A stretch of DNA of 64,000 nt. Origin: Zobellia alginiliquefaciens (lineage in GTDB: Bacteria > Bacteroidota > Bacteroidia > Flavobacteriales > Flavobacteriaceae). Within the stretch, counting starts at the first letter, position 1. Each line of letters starts with the position of its first letter. The stretch spans positions 3,782,001 through 3,846,000 of the forward strand of contig NZ_CP119758.1 in the NCBI RefSeq assembly GCF_029323795.1, given 5' to 3'. The notes below the pieces were generated by a model. It ran no database searches and was not told the DNA's origin. It worked only from the letters and a program-made list of their open reading frames with translations. Below, piece after piece: positions 50,984 through 62,152 of the stretch. The position numbers and the translations under genes were made by a program.

Positions 50984-52921
50984 ATGAAAAAAGCAAGATA
51001 TATATTCTGTGGCCTAGCGGTAATGACCATGGTCTCTCAGGCACAAGAGAAAAAGATAAAAAAAGCGGATACCAAGTTTACGAACTACGCCTACGCCTCG
51101 GCAATAAGTTCTTATGAGGATTTAGTGGAGGATGGGTATACGGAAGAGGAGATCTTCAAAAACCTGGGCAACGCGAACTATTTGAACGCGAACTATCAAG
51201 AAGCTTCCAATTGGTACGGTCAATTGTTCCAGTTAGGGATAACGGATATAGACCCAGAATATATGTACCGCTACGCCCAAACGCTAAAGTCCTTGGAAAA
51301 GTACGAGGCTTCCGATATTTGGATGAACAAGTTTAAGACGGCAAGATCTAATGATCAACGGGCACTGGCATTTGGTAACAACCTGGATTATTTGGACCAG
51401 ATCGAGGAACGCTCGGGAAGATACGAGCTAAAAAATCTAGCACTGAATTCAAAAGTATCGGATTTTGCACCTTCTTTTTATGGAAAGGACCTGGTCTTTT
51501 CCACAGCAAGAGACAGCGGACGGATATCCAAAAACATCCATAGATGGAACAACGGAGCCTTTCTAAACCTTTACAAAGCTACGGGAGACGATCAAGGTAA
51601 CTTTACGGCTTTGGAAAAGCTGGACCGAAAACTGAACAAGAAAACACATGAATCCTCTACGGCCTTTACCAAAGATGGGCAGACCATGTATTTTACCCGT
51701 AATAACTCGGACAATGGTAAATTCTCCAGGGATGAGGAAGGGATAAGTAGACTGAAGATATACAGGGCCAATCTTTTAGACGGGGAATGGGGCAATATCA
51801 CAGAGTTACCTTTTAACGGAGACGGTTACTCCGTGGCGCACCCAACGCTCAATAAGGACGAAACAAAACTGTTCTTTGCATCGGATATGCCGGGAACAGC
51901 TGGGGAGTCCGATATATTTTCCGTGGAAATCAACAAAGACGGAACTTTTGGGGCACCACAAAATTTAGGGCCACAAATAAATACAGAGGCTAGGGAGACC
52001 TTTCCTTTTGTAACAGAATCCAATATTCTTTATTTTTCATCGGACGGACATCCGGGTTTGGGCGGTCTTGATGTATTCGCTACAGACCTAAAGAATGATA
52101 GTGGCAAGGTCATTAACGTAGGAAGGCCATTGAATGGTGAAGAAGATGATTTTTCGTACATAGTAAATGAAGAAACAAAAAAAGGATACTTCGCCTCCAA
52201 TCGTGAAGGTGGATTAGGTAGTGACGACATTTATGGTTTCTTAGAGACGGAATCTTTGGATTTTACCTGCCACACCAATATTACGGGTACGGTTAAGGAT
52301 AAAACAACAGGAGCATTGCTGGCCAACGCCTCCATAAAAGTGTATGATAGCAAAAAGAACCTAATGGCGAGTTCCGAAACGAATGCCAACGGCGAATTTG
52401 CCATGGAGGGCGACTGTACTGACGGGAACTATAGAATTGTGGCCACGAAGGCGGATTATGATGAGGGAGACAAGATGTTCGCTACGGTCAATGCGCAAGA
52501 CGCTACGGGTATAGAGGTAGTATTGGCGCAAGCGGATAAATCGGCACCAGTTGGGACGGACCTTGCGAAGTATCTGAATATTGAACCGATCTATTTTGAT
52601 TTTGACAAGCACTTTATCCGTGATGATGCACGCATCAGTATAAACAAAGTACTGGCGTATTTGAACGAATACCCGAACGTAAAGGTACAGGTACGATCGC
52701 ATACGGACTCTCGTGCGAACGACAGTTACAATATGCAACTCTCTGCAAATAGGGCCAAGTCTACTGCAGAATACTTAGTAGGGCAGGGTATTGCTGAGAA
52801 CCGTATCTCCTTTGAAGGTTTTGGCGAGACCCAGTTGACCAACGATTGTAGCAACGGGGTGCCCTGTACCAAGGAACAGCACCAGATGAATAGACGATCG
52901 GAGTTTATAGTAGTAGAATAG
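50984..52921 (+). CDS. OmpA-family peptidoglycan-binding lipid-linked or periplasmic protein
   Basis: This 645-residue protein has a signal peptide (VSQAQEKK), TPR-like helices (about 25-120), four to five PD40/WD40-like strands (LVFSTARDSG, TMYFTRNNSD, KLFFASDMPG, ILYFSSDGHPG), a CarboxypepD_reg-like domain (about 430-500, ITGTVKDKTTG), and a C-terminal OmpA domain (YFDFDKHFIR, HTDSRANDSYNMQLSANRA, RISFEGFGE). It fits PorE-like anchors of the type IX system that tie outer-membrane parts to peptidoglycan. The large T9SS protein, PorP/SprF and OmpA triple is a known unit in Flavobacteriia. A strong terminator follows. Confidence 0.92.
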   Translation: MKKARYIFCGLAVMTMVSQAQEKKIKKADTKFTNYAYASAISSYEDLVEDGYTEEEIFKNLGNANYLNANYQEASNWYGQLFQLGITDIDPEYMYRYAQTLKSLEKYEASDIWMNKFKTARSNDQRALAFGNNLDYLDQIEERSGRYELKNLALNSKVSDFAPSFYGKDLVFSTARDSGRISKNIHRWNNGAFLNLYKATGDDQGNFTALEKLDRKLNKKTHESSTAFTKDGQTMYFTRNNSDNGKFSRDEEGISRLKIYRANLLDGEWGNITELPFNGDGYSVAHPTLNKDETKLFFASDMPGTAGESDIFSVEINKDGTFGAPQNLGPQINTEARETFPFVTESNILYFSSDGHPGLGGLDVFATDLKNDSGKVINVGRPLNGEEDDFSYIVNEETKKGYFASNREGGLGSDDIYGFLETESLDFTCHTNITGTVKDKTTGALLANASIKVYDSKKNLMASSETNANGEFAMEGDCTDGNYRIVATKADYDEGDKMFATVNAQDATGIEVVLAQADKSAPVGTDLAKYLNIEPIYFDFDKHFIRDDARISINKVLAYLNEYPNVKVQVRSHTDSRANDSYNMQLSANRAKSTAEYLVGQGIAENRISFEGFGETQLTNDCSNGVPCTKEQHQMNRRSEFIVVE

Positions 52922-52946
52922 AAGAAAATAAATACTTGAAGGGAAG

Positions 52947-52979
52947 AAAGGGAAGGAGCATAGCTTTTTCCCTTTTTTT
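52947..52979 (+). terminator. Terminator after the adhesin operon
   Basis: AAAGGGAAGGAGC (52947-52959) pairs with GCTTTTTCCCTTT (52963-52975) across a 3-nt loop, with two G-T pairs, and a T run continues to 52979. It closes the giant gene-porP-ompA operon just before the thiamine leader. Confidence 0.9.
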
Positions 52980-53029
52980 GTTTTGACCAATTTGGCGCAA
53001 CTAAATTCTTTTTTTTAATCTTCATTGTA

Positions 53030-53037
53030 TACATTTG
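53030..53037 (+). promoter_or_regulatory. TAnnTTTG-type promoter box for the thi operon
   Basis: TACATTTG matches the Bacteroidota -7 consensus TAnnTTTG and lies just before the TPP riboswitch. A clear TTG at -33 was not found. The same octamer precedes thiD on the other strand. Confidence 0.6.
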
Positions 53038-53046
53038 TAAATGTAA

Positions 53047-53125
53047 ACTTTAGGGGTGTTCCTATTTATTGGGACTGAGACATACCCTTTGAACCTGATG
53101 CGGTTAGTACCGACGAAGGGAAAAG
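53047..53125 (+). ncRNA. TPP riboswitch (THI element)
   Basis: The conserved THI-box segments are all present: GGGGTG, CTGAGA, ACCCTTTGAACCTGAT and CGAAGGGAA, with a variable stem (GCGGTTAGTACCG) in between. TPP binding to this leader turns thiamine operons down. The thi genes start 125 bp later. A candidate terminator-like hairpin lies in between (53168-53199). Confidence 0.96.
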
Positions 53126-53167
53126 TTGAAAAACATTTTGAAATAGATGTTTACAACACTTTTCAAT

Positions 53168-53204
53168 AAAGTGTCCGAGGTTTTCTCACGGAGCACTTTC
53201 TTTT
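53168..53204 (+). promoter_or_regulatory. Hairpin between riboswitch and thiS
   Basis: AAAGTGTCCG (53168-53177) can pair with CGGAGCACTTT (53189-53199) with one bulged A and one G-T, followed by C-T-T-T-T. It could be the transcription-ending expression platform, or an inert hairpin. Confidence 0.5.
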
Positions 53205-53249
53205 CAAAGACGTACGGGCCTCTATCGTTACAGCATAAAACTATTCTGT

Positions 53250-53453
53250 ATGATAACGATTCACATGAACCAAAAACGGTTAGAGGTCAACCCGAAAACT
53301 ACCATTTATCAATTTCTCAATCAAATTGATTCTTCACTAAATGGTGTTGCCGTTGCTATTAACGAACAAGTTGTATCCAAAAGTGATTGGCAGACCCAAG
53401 AACTGAAAGACCAAGATCAGATTTTGGTCATTCAAGCTGCGCAAGGTGGTTAA
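53250..53453 (+). CDS. thiS: Thiamine sulfur-carrier protein
   Basis: This 67-residue protein ends in the required Gly-Gly (QAAQGG) and begins ITIHMNQKRLEV, the first beta strand of the ThiS ubiquitin fold. The start at 53250 keeps this strand whole; an ATG at 53265 would cut it. ThiS carries the thiocarboxylate sulfur for thiazole formation. A ThiF adenylating enzyme needed for this is not in the window. It is the first gene of the operon, 107 bp ahead of thiC. Confidence 0.92.
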   Translation: MITIHMNQKRLEVNPKTTIYQFLNQIDSSLNGVAVAINEQVVSKSDWQTQELKDQDQILVIQAAQGG

Positions 53454-53512
53454 TGGATAAACATACGTATCCAACTTCCATCAGTCTATCTACTAAAGAA
53501 TTGAACACATAG

Positions 53513-55420
<1,908 letters not shown>

Positions 55421-56056
55421 ATGGTTGTTCTGATTGCCCCTGAAACCGATGTGACCAATGAATTGGAGCTGCTAAATAAGTTGTTTCAAGAAGGATTGGA
55501 ATATTATCACCTACGTAAACCTAATAAGGATTACGAGGGGCATTTAGCATATTTGAAAAGAATTGATAAAAAATATCATAACCGAATTATAACACACCTT
55601 CATCATGAGTTGATAAGTGAATTTGATTTAAAGGGAATCCATTTTCAAGAGCAGAAGAGGAGAACTATTTTTCAATCCGGAAGAGAAAAGAAGCAGAGCA
55701 CCGACGAGACAATAAAAGCATATATTTCGTCATTGGGAGCGGAGAGGGCGAAGGTCAAAACTATAAGTTCTTCCTTTCATGAACCTGAACAGTTGCAGGA
55801 CTGTACCTTTGCTTTTGATTACCATTTGTTGAGTCCCGTGTTTTCATCCATATCAAAAAAAGGATATGAAGGCAGGGGTTTTGATGTAAACCATATCGAT
55901 AAAAAAATCATTGGTATGGGTGGGGTGACCCAAAACAATTTGCTTGAAATTCAAAAATTGGGATTTCAAGGTGTTGGGGTTTTAGGAGGAATTTGGAACA
56001 GTAAAACGCCTATTGAAGATTTTAAGGCGATGCAAGAATTTTATAGAAATACGTAA
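55421..56056 (+). CDS. TenI-like thiamine phosphate synthase paralog
   Basis: This 211-residue protein starts right at the base after the thiC stop. It has the ThiE/TenI barrel (LEYYHLRKPNKD, RIITHLHHELISEFDLKGIHFQE, GMGGVTQNNLLEIQ, GVGVLGGIW), but lacks the N-D and D-G-V-H-L-G motifs that bind pyrophosphate in true ThiE. K-K-G-Y-E-G-R-G is typical of TenI, the thiazole tautomerase; the catalytic His of TenI seems replaced in S-P-V-F. It probably aids thiazole formation or has a regulatory role. True ThiE is the next gene. Confidence 0.72.
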   Translation: MVVLIAPETDVTNELELLNKLFQEGLEYYHLRKPNKDYEGHLAYLKRIDKKYHNRIITHLHHELISEFDLKGIHFQEQKRRTIFQSGREKKQSTDETIKAYISSLGAERAKVKTISSSFHEPEQLQDCTFAFDYHLLSPVFSSISKKGYEGRGFDVNHIDKKIIGMGGVTQNNLLEIQKLGFQGVGVLGGIWNSKTPIEDFKAMQEFYRNT

Positions 56057-56057
56057 T

Positions 56058-56711
56058 ATGAACATACCAAAATTACATTATATATCTCAAGGAAAGACAC
56101 CTGAAGAACATCTTGAAAACATTCAGAAGGCATGTACATCAGGAGCGGAATTAGTACAATTGCGCTTGAAGAACGTAAAGAAAAATGTGGTGTTGAAGAC
56201 CGCGGAGAAAGCAAGGGAGATTACCGCTCATTATCAAACGAGATTGATAATTAACGACCATTATCAAATTGCCAAAGAGGTTAAAGCAGATGGAGTTCAT
56301 TTGGGGAAAACTGATGCCGACCCAGCAGTAGCCAGAAAACTGCTAGGTGAATATTACATGATCGGTGGTACGGCAAATACACTAGATGATTGCTTGGCCT
56401 TAGTGAAGAAGGGAGTCGATTATATAGGTCTTGGGCCTTTTCGTTTTACGACAACAAAAGAAAATCTGAGTCCGATTATCCCACTTATGGGGTATCATAG
56501 TATCGTAGAAGAGTTGAAGTCCGATACGCCCATAATTGCCATCGGTGGCATCACTTTAGATGATGTTCCGGCAATATTAAAAACAAAGGTGCACGGTATT
56601 GCAGCATCAGGAGAAATTACACGTGACTTCAATAAAATAAATGCTTTTCACCAATTATTGAAAGCACCTAGTGCAAACGAGCAAGTTTGGAATAGCGAAA
56701 CAAAATTTTAG
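56058..56711 (+). CDS. thiE: Thiamine phosphate synthase
   Basis: The ATG at 56058, one base after the previous stop, gives 217 residues; a longer frame to 56013 would overlap the TenI-like gene. The ThiE motifs are complete: [54 protein letters not shown], and [10 protein letters not shown]. It joins HMP-PP and thiazole phosphate to give thiamine phosphate. The next gene follows after 2 bp. Confidence 0.95.
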   Translation: MNIPKLHYISQGKTPEEHLENIQKACTSGAELVQLRLKNVKKNVVLKTAEKAREITAHYQTRLIINDHYQIAKEVKADGVHLGKTDADPAVARKLLGEYYMIGGTANTLDDCLALVKKGVDYIGLGPFRFTTTKENLSPIIPLMGYHSIVEELKSDTPIIAIGGITLDDVPAILKTKVHGIAASGEITRDFNKINAFHQLLKAPSANEQVWNSETKF

Positions 56712-56713
56712 TC

Positions 56714-57484
56714 ATGAAAGATGTACTTCAAATAGCGGATAAGACTTTTAACTCCAGATTATTTACTGGTACGGGTAAGTTTTCAAGTTCCGAGAAGATG
56801 CGAGAGGCTATTTTAGCTTCTGAAAGCGAATTGGTTACCGTGGCATTAAAAAGGGTAGAAGTAGAGAACAAGGCTGATGATATGCTTACGAGTTTGAATG
56901 CGGAACATATCAACCTATTGCCAAATACTTCTGGAGTGAGGACAGCTAAAGAGGCCGTTTTTGCAGCACAATTGGCACGTGAGGCTTTAGAAACGAATTG
57001 GATGAAATTAGAGATTCATCCTGACCCCAGATATCTATTGCCAGACCCTGTTGAAACCCTAAAAGCTACCGAAGAATTGGTGAAACTAGGTTTTGTAGTG
57101 ATGCCCTACATTCACGCCGATCCGGTATTATGCAAGCGATTGGAAGATGTGGGTGTGCAGTGCGTTATGCCTTTGGGAGCGCCTATTGGCAGTAATAAAG
57201 GTTTAAAAACCGATGATTTTCTCAAAATAATTATGGAACAGAGCAATGTACCTGTTATAGTTGATGCCGGTATTGGAGCGCCGTCGCATGCCGCTTATGC
57301 CATGGAATTGGGTGCAGATGCAGTTTTGGTGAACACAGCCATAGCAGTTTCCCAAAGTCCGGTTGAAATGGCAATAGCGTTTAAAATGGCCGTGGAAGCA
57401 GGTCGGATGGCCTACCGAGCTAAACTGGCACCAATGAAAGAAGTTGCCGAAGCGAGTAGCCCGTTGACCTCATTTTTAAATTAG
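56714..57484 (+). CDS. thiG: Thiazole synthase
   Basis: This 256-residue protein has the ThiG TIM-barrel motifs, including [31 protein letters not shown] with the Schiff-base Lys98, and [31 protein letters not shown]. It forms the thiazole ring from ThiS-thiocarboxylate, deoxyxylulose phosphate and dehydroglycine. It is placed directly before thiH, with which it works as a complex. Confidence 0.97.
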   Translation: MKDVLQIADKTFNSRLFTGTGKFSSSEKMREAILASESELVTVALKRVEVENKADDMLTSLNAEHINLLPNTSGVRTAKEAVFAAQLAREALETNWMKLEIHPDPRYLLPDPVETLKATEELVKLGFVVMPYIHADPVLCKRLEDVGVQCVMPLGAPIGSNKGLKTDDFLKIIMEQSNVPVIVDAGIGAPSHAAYAMELGADAVLVNTAIAVSQSPVEMAIAFKMAVEAGRMAYRAKLAPMKEVAEASSPLTSFLN

Positions 57485-57495
57485 AACCAAATTTT

Positions 57496-58605
57496 ATGTC
57501 CTTCAGAGATACATTTGATACTTATGATTGGAATACGTTGGAACGGGAAATTTATACCGTAACCGAAGCAGATGTTGCTGCCGTTTTAAAAAAGGAAAGT
57601 ATTTCTTTGGATGATTTTAAAACGCTGATTTCTCCGGCCGCTAAACCTTTTTTAGAGGAAATGGCGCAACGGAGCCATCAATTGACCAAAAAACGTTTTG
57701 GAAATACCATACAGATGTACCTGCCAATGTACCTCTCCAACGAATGCCAAAATATTTGTACCTACTGCGGATTCAGCATGACAAACAAAATCCCAAGAAA
57801 AACACTTACGGATGCTGAAATTTTAAAAGAAGTAGCCCATATCAAAGAATTGGGATACGACCATATTTTATTGGTAACCGGTGAAGCGAACAGAAAAGTG
57901 GGCGTCGCTTATATAAAACATGCCATCGAGTTGATAAAATCGCATTTCTCCAATATAAGTATGGAGGTGCAGCCCATGGACCAAGAAGAATATGAGGAGT
58001 TGATGGAGGCTGGGTTGTACGCCGTTTTGGTGTATCAAGAGACCTATCATGAAGCTACATATAAAGTGCATCATCCTAAAGGGAAGAAATCCAACTTCAA
58101 TTACCGATTGGATACGCCAGATAGATTGGGAAAAGCAGGAATACATAAAATAGGAATAGGTGCTTTGTTCGGTTTGGAAGACTGGCGTGTGGATAGTTTT
58201 TATACGGCCATGCACTTAAAATATTTGCAAAAGACGTATTGGAAAACGAAGTATAGCATTTCATTTCCGAGATTGCGGCCACACCAAGGGGATGTGCAGC
58301 CGAAGGTTGAAATGACCGATGCCGATTTAGTTCAACTTATTTGTGCTTACAGGCTGTTGGATGAAGATGTAGAACTTTCAATGTCAACACGGGAAAGTGA
58401 AACGTTCCGAAACAACATCATTAAATTAGGTATAACTTCGATTAGTGCAGAGTCCAAAACCAACCCCGGTGGGTACACTGCCGAACCGGAATCTTTGGAG
58501 CAATTTGAAATTTCCGATGAGCGTTCCACTTCCGAGATCAGCGAAATGATTAAGAAACAAGGATATGAGCCTGTTTTTAAAGATTGGGAGATTTTTGCAG
58601 GGTAG
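57496..58605 (+). CDS. thiH: 2-iminoacetate synthase (tyrosine lyase)
   Basis: This 369-residue protein is a radical-SAM enzyme with C-x3-C-x2-C as C-Q-N-I-C-T-Y-C (Cys84, 88 and 91). SMEVQPMDQEEYEEL, YQETYHEATYKVHHPKG and GIGALFGLEDWR are typical. It cleaves tyrosine to dehydroglycine for ThiG. The use of ThiH rather than ThiO fits a Bacteroidota thiamine route. It ends the operon and converges with an RNA-modifying enzyme gene 10 bp later. Confidence 0.96.
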   Translation: MSFRDTFDTYDWNTLEREIYTVTEADVAAVLKKESISLDDFKTLISPAAKPFLEEMAQRSHQLTKKRFGNTIQMYLPMYLSNECQNICTYCGFSMTNKIPRKTLTDAEILKEVAHIKELGYDHILLVTGEANRKVGVAYIKHAIELIKSHFSNISMEVQPMDQEEYEELMEAGLYAVLVYQETYHEATYKVHHPKGKKSNFNYRLDTPDRLGKAGIHKIGIGALFGLEDWRVDSFYTAMHLKYLQKTYWKTKYSISFPRLRPHQGDVQPKVEMTDADLVQLICAYRLLDEDVELSMSTRESETFRNNIIKLGITSISAESKTNPGGYTAEPESLEQFEISDERSTSEISEMIKKQGYEPVFKDWEIFAG

Positions 58606-58615
58606 TGTTGAAAAT

Positions 58616-59518
58616 CTATTTTAGTATGCCGAAAATTTTAGTGAATCGTTTCGGTAAATTGTCTTTCACATGAATTTGCTCTGCCGTAAAAGGGTGGGTG
58701 AATTCTAGCGAATAAGCATGTAGATAGAGTCCTTTTCCTTTTAAAATAAAACCTTCTTTTCCATAGGTTTGGTCTCCAAGAATAGGATTGCCAATAGAAG
58801 CCAAATGTTTTCGCAACTGGTGGCGTCTTCCCGTTTTTGGGTCTATTTTTACTAAGTTCAATAATCCATATTTTTCTGAAGCAACAGAATGAATCACAGC
58901 ATAAAGGCTCTCAGAATTTTTACCGTCAATTTCGGAGCTTATTTTTCCTGAAAGCTCCATTTCTCCTATGGTCACAGCATAATAGATCTTTTGAATCTTT
59001 TTATTTTCAAAAAGTAAATTGAGTTTGCGAATGCTACTAGCCGTTTTTCCAATTAACAAAAGCCCGGTGGTGGCATAATCCAATCTATGTACAGGCTGTG
59101 GCGTTGTGGCGTCCACCAGACAGCTAGGTTTTAAATTTTGAGGAAGCGCGTTTGCAATGGTTTTAAAACTGTTGCCACTTACCAGAATACCAGCAGGTTT
59201 ATGAATTATTGCAAGATGTTCATCTTCAAAAATAACTTTGAGCTCAAAAATCAGTTTTTTTCGAGTTTTCGGTTCCAGTGGTTTCAAGAGAGAAATGGTT
59301 TCCCCGCCCTTTATAAAAGTCGCTGTATTGGCAATAGTATCGTTTACCGTAACCAAATTTTTATTTAGGACTTTTTTCCATGCGGATTTTGTGGGTACCG
59401 AAGCAAAAATACCCACACCGTACTCTTGTAGTCGTATAGGCGTGGTCAGTTGGGGTACGATATGGTAAGTTGTTGAAGCGATGATATCAGCATTAGATAA
59501 AGGTGCAAGATACCACAA
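58616..59518 (-). CDS. RluA-family rRNA/tRNA pseudouridine synthase
   Basis: This protein has an S4-like N-terminal part (QLTTPIRLQEYGVGIF ... FIKGGETI) and a catalytic core with the RluA motif H-R-L-D (Asp147) and KIYYAV plus GRRHQLRKHLA. The start is not settled: a TTG at 59518 is used, no in-frame ATG is seen upstream before the stop near 59546, and the first 20 residues look atypical. It modifies uridine in RNA. The gene converges with the thi operon. Confidence 0.85.
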   Translation of the reverse strand: MWYLAPLSNADIIASTTYHIVPQLTTPIRLQEYGVGIFASVPTKSAWKKVLNKNLVTVNDTIANTATFIKGGETISLLKPLEPKTRKKLIFELKVIFEDEHLAIIHKPAGILVSGNSFKTIANALPQNLKPSCLVDATTPQPVHRLDYATTGLLLIGKTASSIRKLNLLFENKKIQKIYYAVTIGEMELSGKISSEIDGKNSESLYAVIHSVASEKYGLLNLVKIDPKTGRRHQLRKHLASIGNPILGDQTYGKEGFILKGKGLYLHAYSLEFTHPFTAEQIHVKDNLPKRFTKIFGILK

Positions 59519-59849
59519 AGAGTAAAGAAATATGGTTTTGGAAACCTATTGTAGGTAGTAGAATGTTTTAATCCGGTTTTGTAGGTGTTACTATATTCAT
59601 TTTTAGCTTTTTAACTTTCGCTTAATTTATGAATTTTGGTAACTTTAAATCTTAAATTATTTGTAAGAATAATATTATAGAAAGATATAGGGGTAAATTC
59701 TTAAAGGTAGTCTGTAATTCTACCTTCAAATATTATAAAAATACATGCAAATCTCCAATAAAGTGTGTGACAGCAACGTTTCACTATAGGATAACAGAAA
59801 ATTAAAAGGATTTTAGATAAATCAACTTTAAGGAAAAAGCAAAATTGTT
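59519..59849. other. Intergenic gap before histidine kinase
   Basis: The 331-bp AT-rich stretch between an outward-facing pair of genes holds both promoters. Boxes such as TTTAACTTTCG and ATTATTTG are near but not a clean TAnnTTTG match. No gene or strong repeat was seen. Confidence 0.5.
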
Positions 59850-61160
59850 ATGGGCGAAAAGAATCTAATTGATAGTAATACAGATGATTTTGGACAGGTT
59901 GAGAAAGATAAAATTATAGAGCGCCAATTACGTTTTCAAGAGTTATTAATCAGTATTTCTACCACATACATTAATACGGATTTATCAAATATAGATGAGG
60001 TTCTAAACAAATCTTTAAAACAAATTGGTGAATTTGTAGAAGCGGACAGAAGCTATATTTTTTCTTATGACTTGGTCAATCGGACTACTTCTAATACCTA
60101 TGAATGGTGTAATACGGGAATAGAGGCGGAGATTGATAATTTGCAAAATATTCCTATTGAGTTTCTTACCCAATGGCTGGACGCCCATAAAAAAGGTGAA
60201 GCCTTGTATATAGAAGATGTTAGCCAGTTACCTGATGGTGGAGAAAATAGTGTGCGTGGAATTTTAGAACCTCAAGGCATTAAAAGTCTAATTGCCATAC
60301 CAAAGATTAAAAACAATGAATTAATCGGGTTTATTGGTTTTGATTCGGTTAGAAAAATTAACAAGTTTTCCGAAAATGAGAAGGAAATTCTTTTTGTGTT
60401 CGCAAATATGCTGGTAAATGTTATCCAAAGAAAAGAGCACGAAGAACTTATTAAAGAACAAGAACGGAAAAAGGAAGAATTGCTAAAAAGTTTATCACTT
60501 CAGAATGAGCAGTTAAATGAGTATGCTCATGCCGTTTCTCATGACTTAAAGGCCCCGTTAGTAAATATAAACACCTTAATTAGTTGGTTTATAGATGATA
60601 ATAAAGAGGCGCTGAGCGAAGATTCATTTGAGCCATTGCATAAAGTTCTCTTTAATGTGGAGAAAATGGACCAAATTATTAAAGGTATTTTAGATTATTC
60701 AACAATTGATAAATTAGAGTCTGATGACAGGCAAATTGATATTAACGGATTGATAGGTGAGGTTCTAAAGACGATTACGGTACCGGATAATATAAAAATT
60801 TCTGTACAGGAAAATATGCCAAAACTGATTGGCAGTACTTGGAAGTTTGAGAAAGTCTTTCAAAACTTAATTACCAATAGCATAAAGTATAGCGATAAAG
60901 AGCAAGGAGTCATTGAAATTGGATTTACTGAAAACAATGAGTTTTACGAGTTTTTTGTAAAAGATAATGGAATTGGAATCAATCCTGATTATTTTGAACG
61001 AATATTCAAGGTTTTTACAAAATTAGAAAGTACCAGTTCCTCTTCGGGAATAGGTTTGTCCATTGTTAAAAAAATTGTGGAATACCACAGTGGAAAGATT
61101 TGGGTGGAAAGCCAAGAAGGCTCTGGAAGCACCTTTTATTTTACTATTTTAAAAAAGTAG
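59850..61160 (+). CDS. GAF-domain sensor histidine kinase
   Basis: This 436-residue protein has no membrane segment. A GAF domain spans about residues 30-195 (ADRSYIFSYD, IAIPKIKNNELIGFIGFDSV), a coiled-coil linker follows (about 196-225), then HisKA with V-S-H-D-L-K-A-P-L (His231) and HATPase_c with NLITNSIKYS, DNGIGINPDYFERIF and S-S-G-I-G-L-S-I-V. It is a cytoplasmic signal sensor similar to phytochrome-like kinases but without a PHY or PAS domain. No partner response regulator is beside it. Confidence 0.93.
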   Translation: MGEKNLIDSNTDDFGQVEKDKIIERQLRFQELLISISTTYINTDLSNIDEVLNKSLKQIGEFVEADRSYIFSYDLVNRTTSNTYEWCNTGIEAEIDNLQNIPIEFLTQWLDAHKKGEALYIEDVSQLPDGGENSVRGILEPQGIKSLIAIPKIKNNELIGFIGFDSVRKINKFSENEKEILFVFANMLVNVIQRKEHEELIKEQERKKEELLKSLSLQNEQLNEYAHAVSHDLKAPLVNINTLISWFIDDNKEALSEDSFEPLHKVLFNVEKMDQIIKGILDYSTIDKLESDDRQIDINGLIGEVLKTITVPDNIKISVQENMPKLIGSTWKFEKVFQNLITNSIKYSDKEQGVIEIGFTENNEFYEFFVKDNGIGINPDYFERIFKVFTKLESTSSSSGIGLSIVKKIVEYHSGKIWVESQEGSGSTFYFTILKK

Positions 61161-61265
61161 CTAAGTATTTAATGATTACCAATTAGGGCCATAAATTAAA
61201 CTAAGTTCTTTTTTTTTAATTTGTCAAGCTCTATTTGAAATTGGAATACCCCACGTTATCACTTA

Positions 61266-61976
61266 TTAGCCATCAATTTGGTCGGTTTGTACAAAGTCGT
61301 TGATCGCTTGTAAATTGTACTCTTCTTCAGTGTTTAAATTGCATAAATGCATCATGTTGTAGTTTAGGACCCTGTTTTCTCCCTCAAGTTTTTCTATGAT
61401 TTCTGCACTATGAAAAACACCAAATGTGGCATCTTCAAAAGATTTACTGTTATTCAGTAACAATAGTCTATAATTCTCTTTAGGGAAAGGGTTTAACTCG
61501 GTAATAAAAGGTTCTAGAACACTGTTATCTAGAATAAGGTTTGCATCTGGGTCACCTCCAAAGAATTCTTTAAGAGAAATTTGCTGGCTATCAATGTATT
61601 TGGAATAGTCCGTAACATATACTTTATTGTTCACCTTTGTTGGTTCATAGCCCAACATCAAAAATGAGTGTGGCTTGGCAGTGTCTCGGTGAGGTCTGCT
61701 AGAATGTTGGTGGTTGAACCTGCCGATACTTTGAAAATTAAGTTGCTTGTTTAAGTGCAGCTCACAGAGTTTAGAAAGTTCGTTTTTAATATCCACCATA
61801 TTTTGCCTAAATGTTGTGGAATCTATTTTATTTCCAAAATTCCAAACGTAAAATCCGGGTTCATTGGCAGACTTTCTAAAAACATCATTGTATGCTGTCT
61901 GTAGGCTTTGTTTTGAAACTGTTGGGGCAATAGCGTTGCTCCCATTTTGCAATTCTTCATTTGTATCCATCAACAT
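61266..61976 (-). CDS. Uncharacterised protein, possible 2OG-Fe(II) oxygenase-like fold
   Basis: This 236-residue protein was not recognised as a known enzyme. It shows a possible His-x-Asp ... His triad (H-R-D, residues 96-98, and F-H-S near 189) followed by Arg202 in a pattern seen in 2-oxoglutarate/Fe(II) double-stranded beta-helix proteins (SFLMLGYEPT, RLLLLNNSKSF, VFHSAEI, NRVLNYNMMHLC). No signal peptide is present. A start at 61970 is also possible. A TAnnTTTG-like box (TATTTTTG, minus strand, 62075-62068) lies upstream. The fold assignment is inference from these motifs only. Confidence 0.55.
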   Translation of the reverse strand: MLMDTNEELQNGSNAIAPTVSKQSLQTAYNDVFRKSANEPGFYVWNFGNKIDSTTFRQNMVDIKNELSKLCELHLNKQLNFQSIGRFNHQHSSRPHRDTAKPHSFLMLGYEPTKVNNKVYVTDYSKYIDSQQISLKEFFGGDPDANLILDNSVLEPFITELNPFPKENYRLLLLNNSKSFEDATFGVFHSAEIIEKLEGENRVLNYNMMHLCNLNTEEEYNLQAINDFVQTDQIDG

Positions 61977-62152
61977 TCTTTTAAGTTTCCGATAATCGGG
62001 TTAGCTATAGGTAAAACAACTTACTTCTAAACCCATAATACAGCAGCTTTGTTAAATTTTTGGGGTACAAAAATAGGCAAACCATTCATTAAAAATGGGG
62101 ACTGCAATCATAAGAAAAACTGAAAGTTTGGAGTTTTGCGAGGAAAAATTTT

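Noticed and set aside
53147-53329. 60-residue plus-strand frame between the riboswitch and thiS
   Set aside because: It overlaps thiS in another frame and the leader hairpin, and has no family features.
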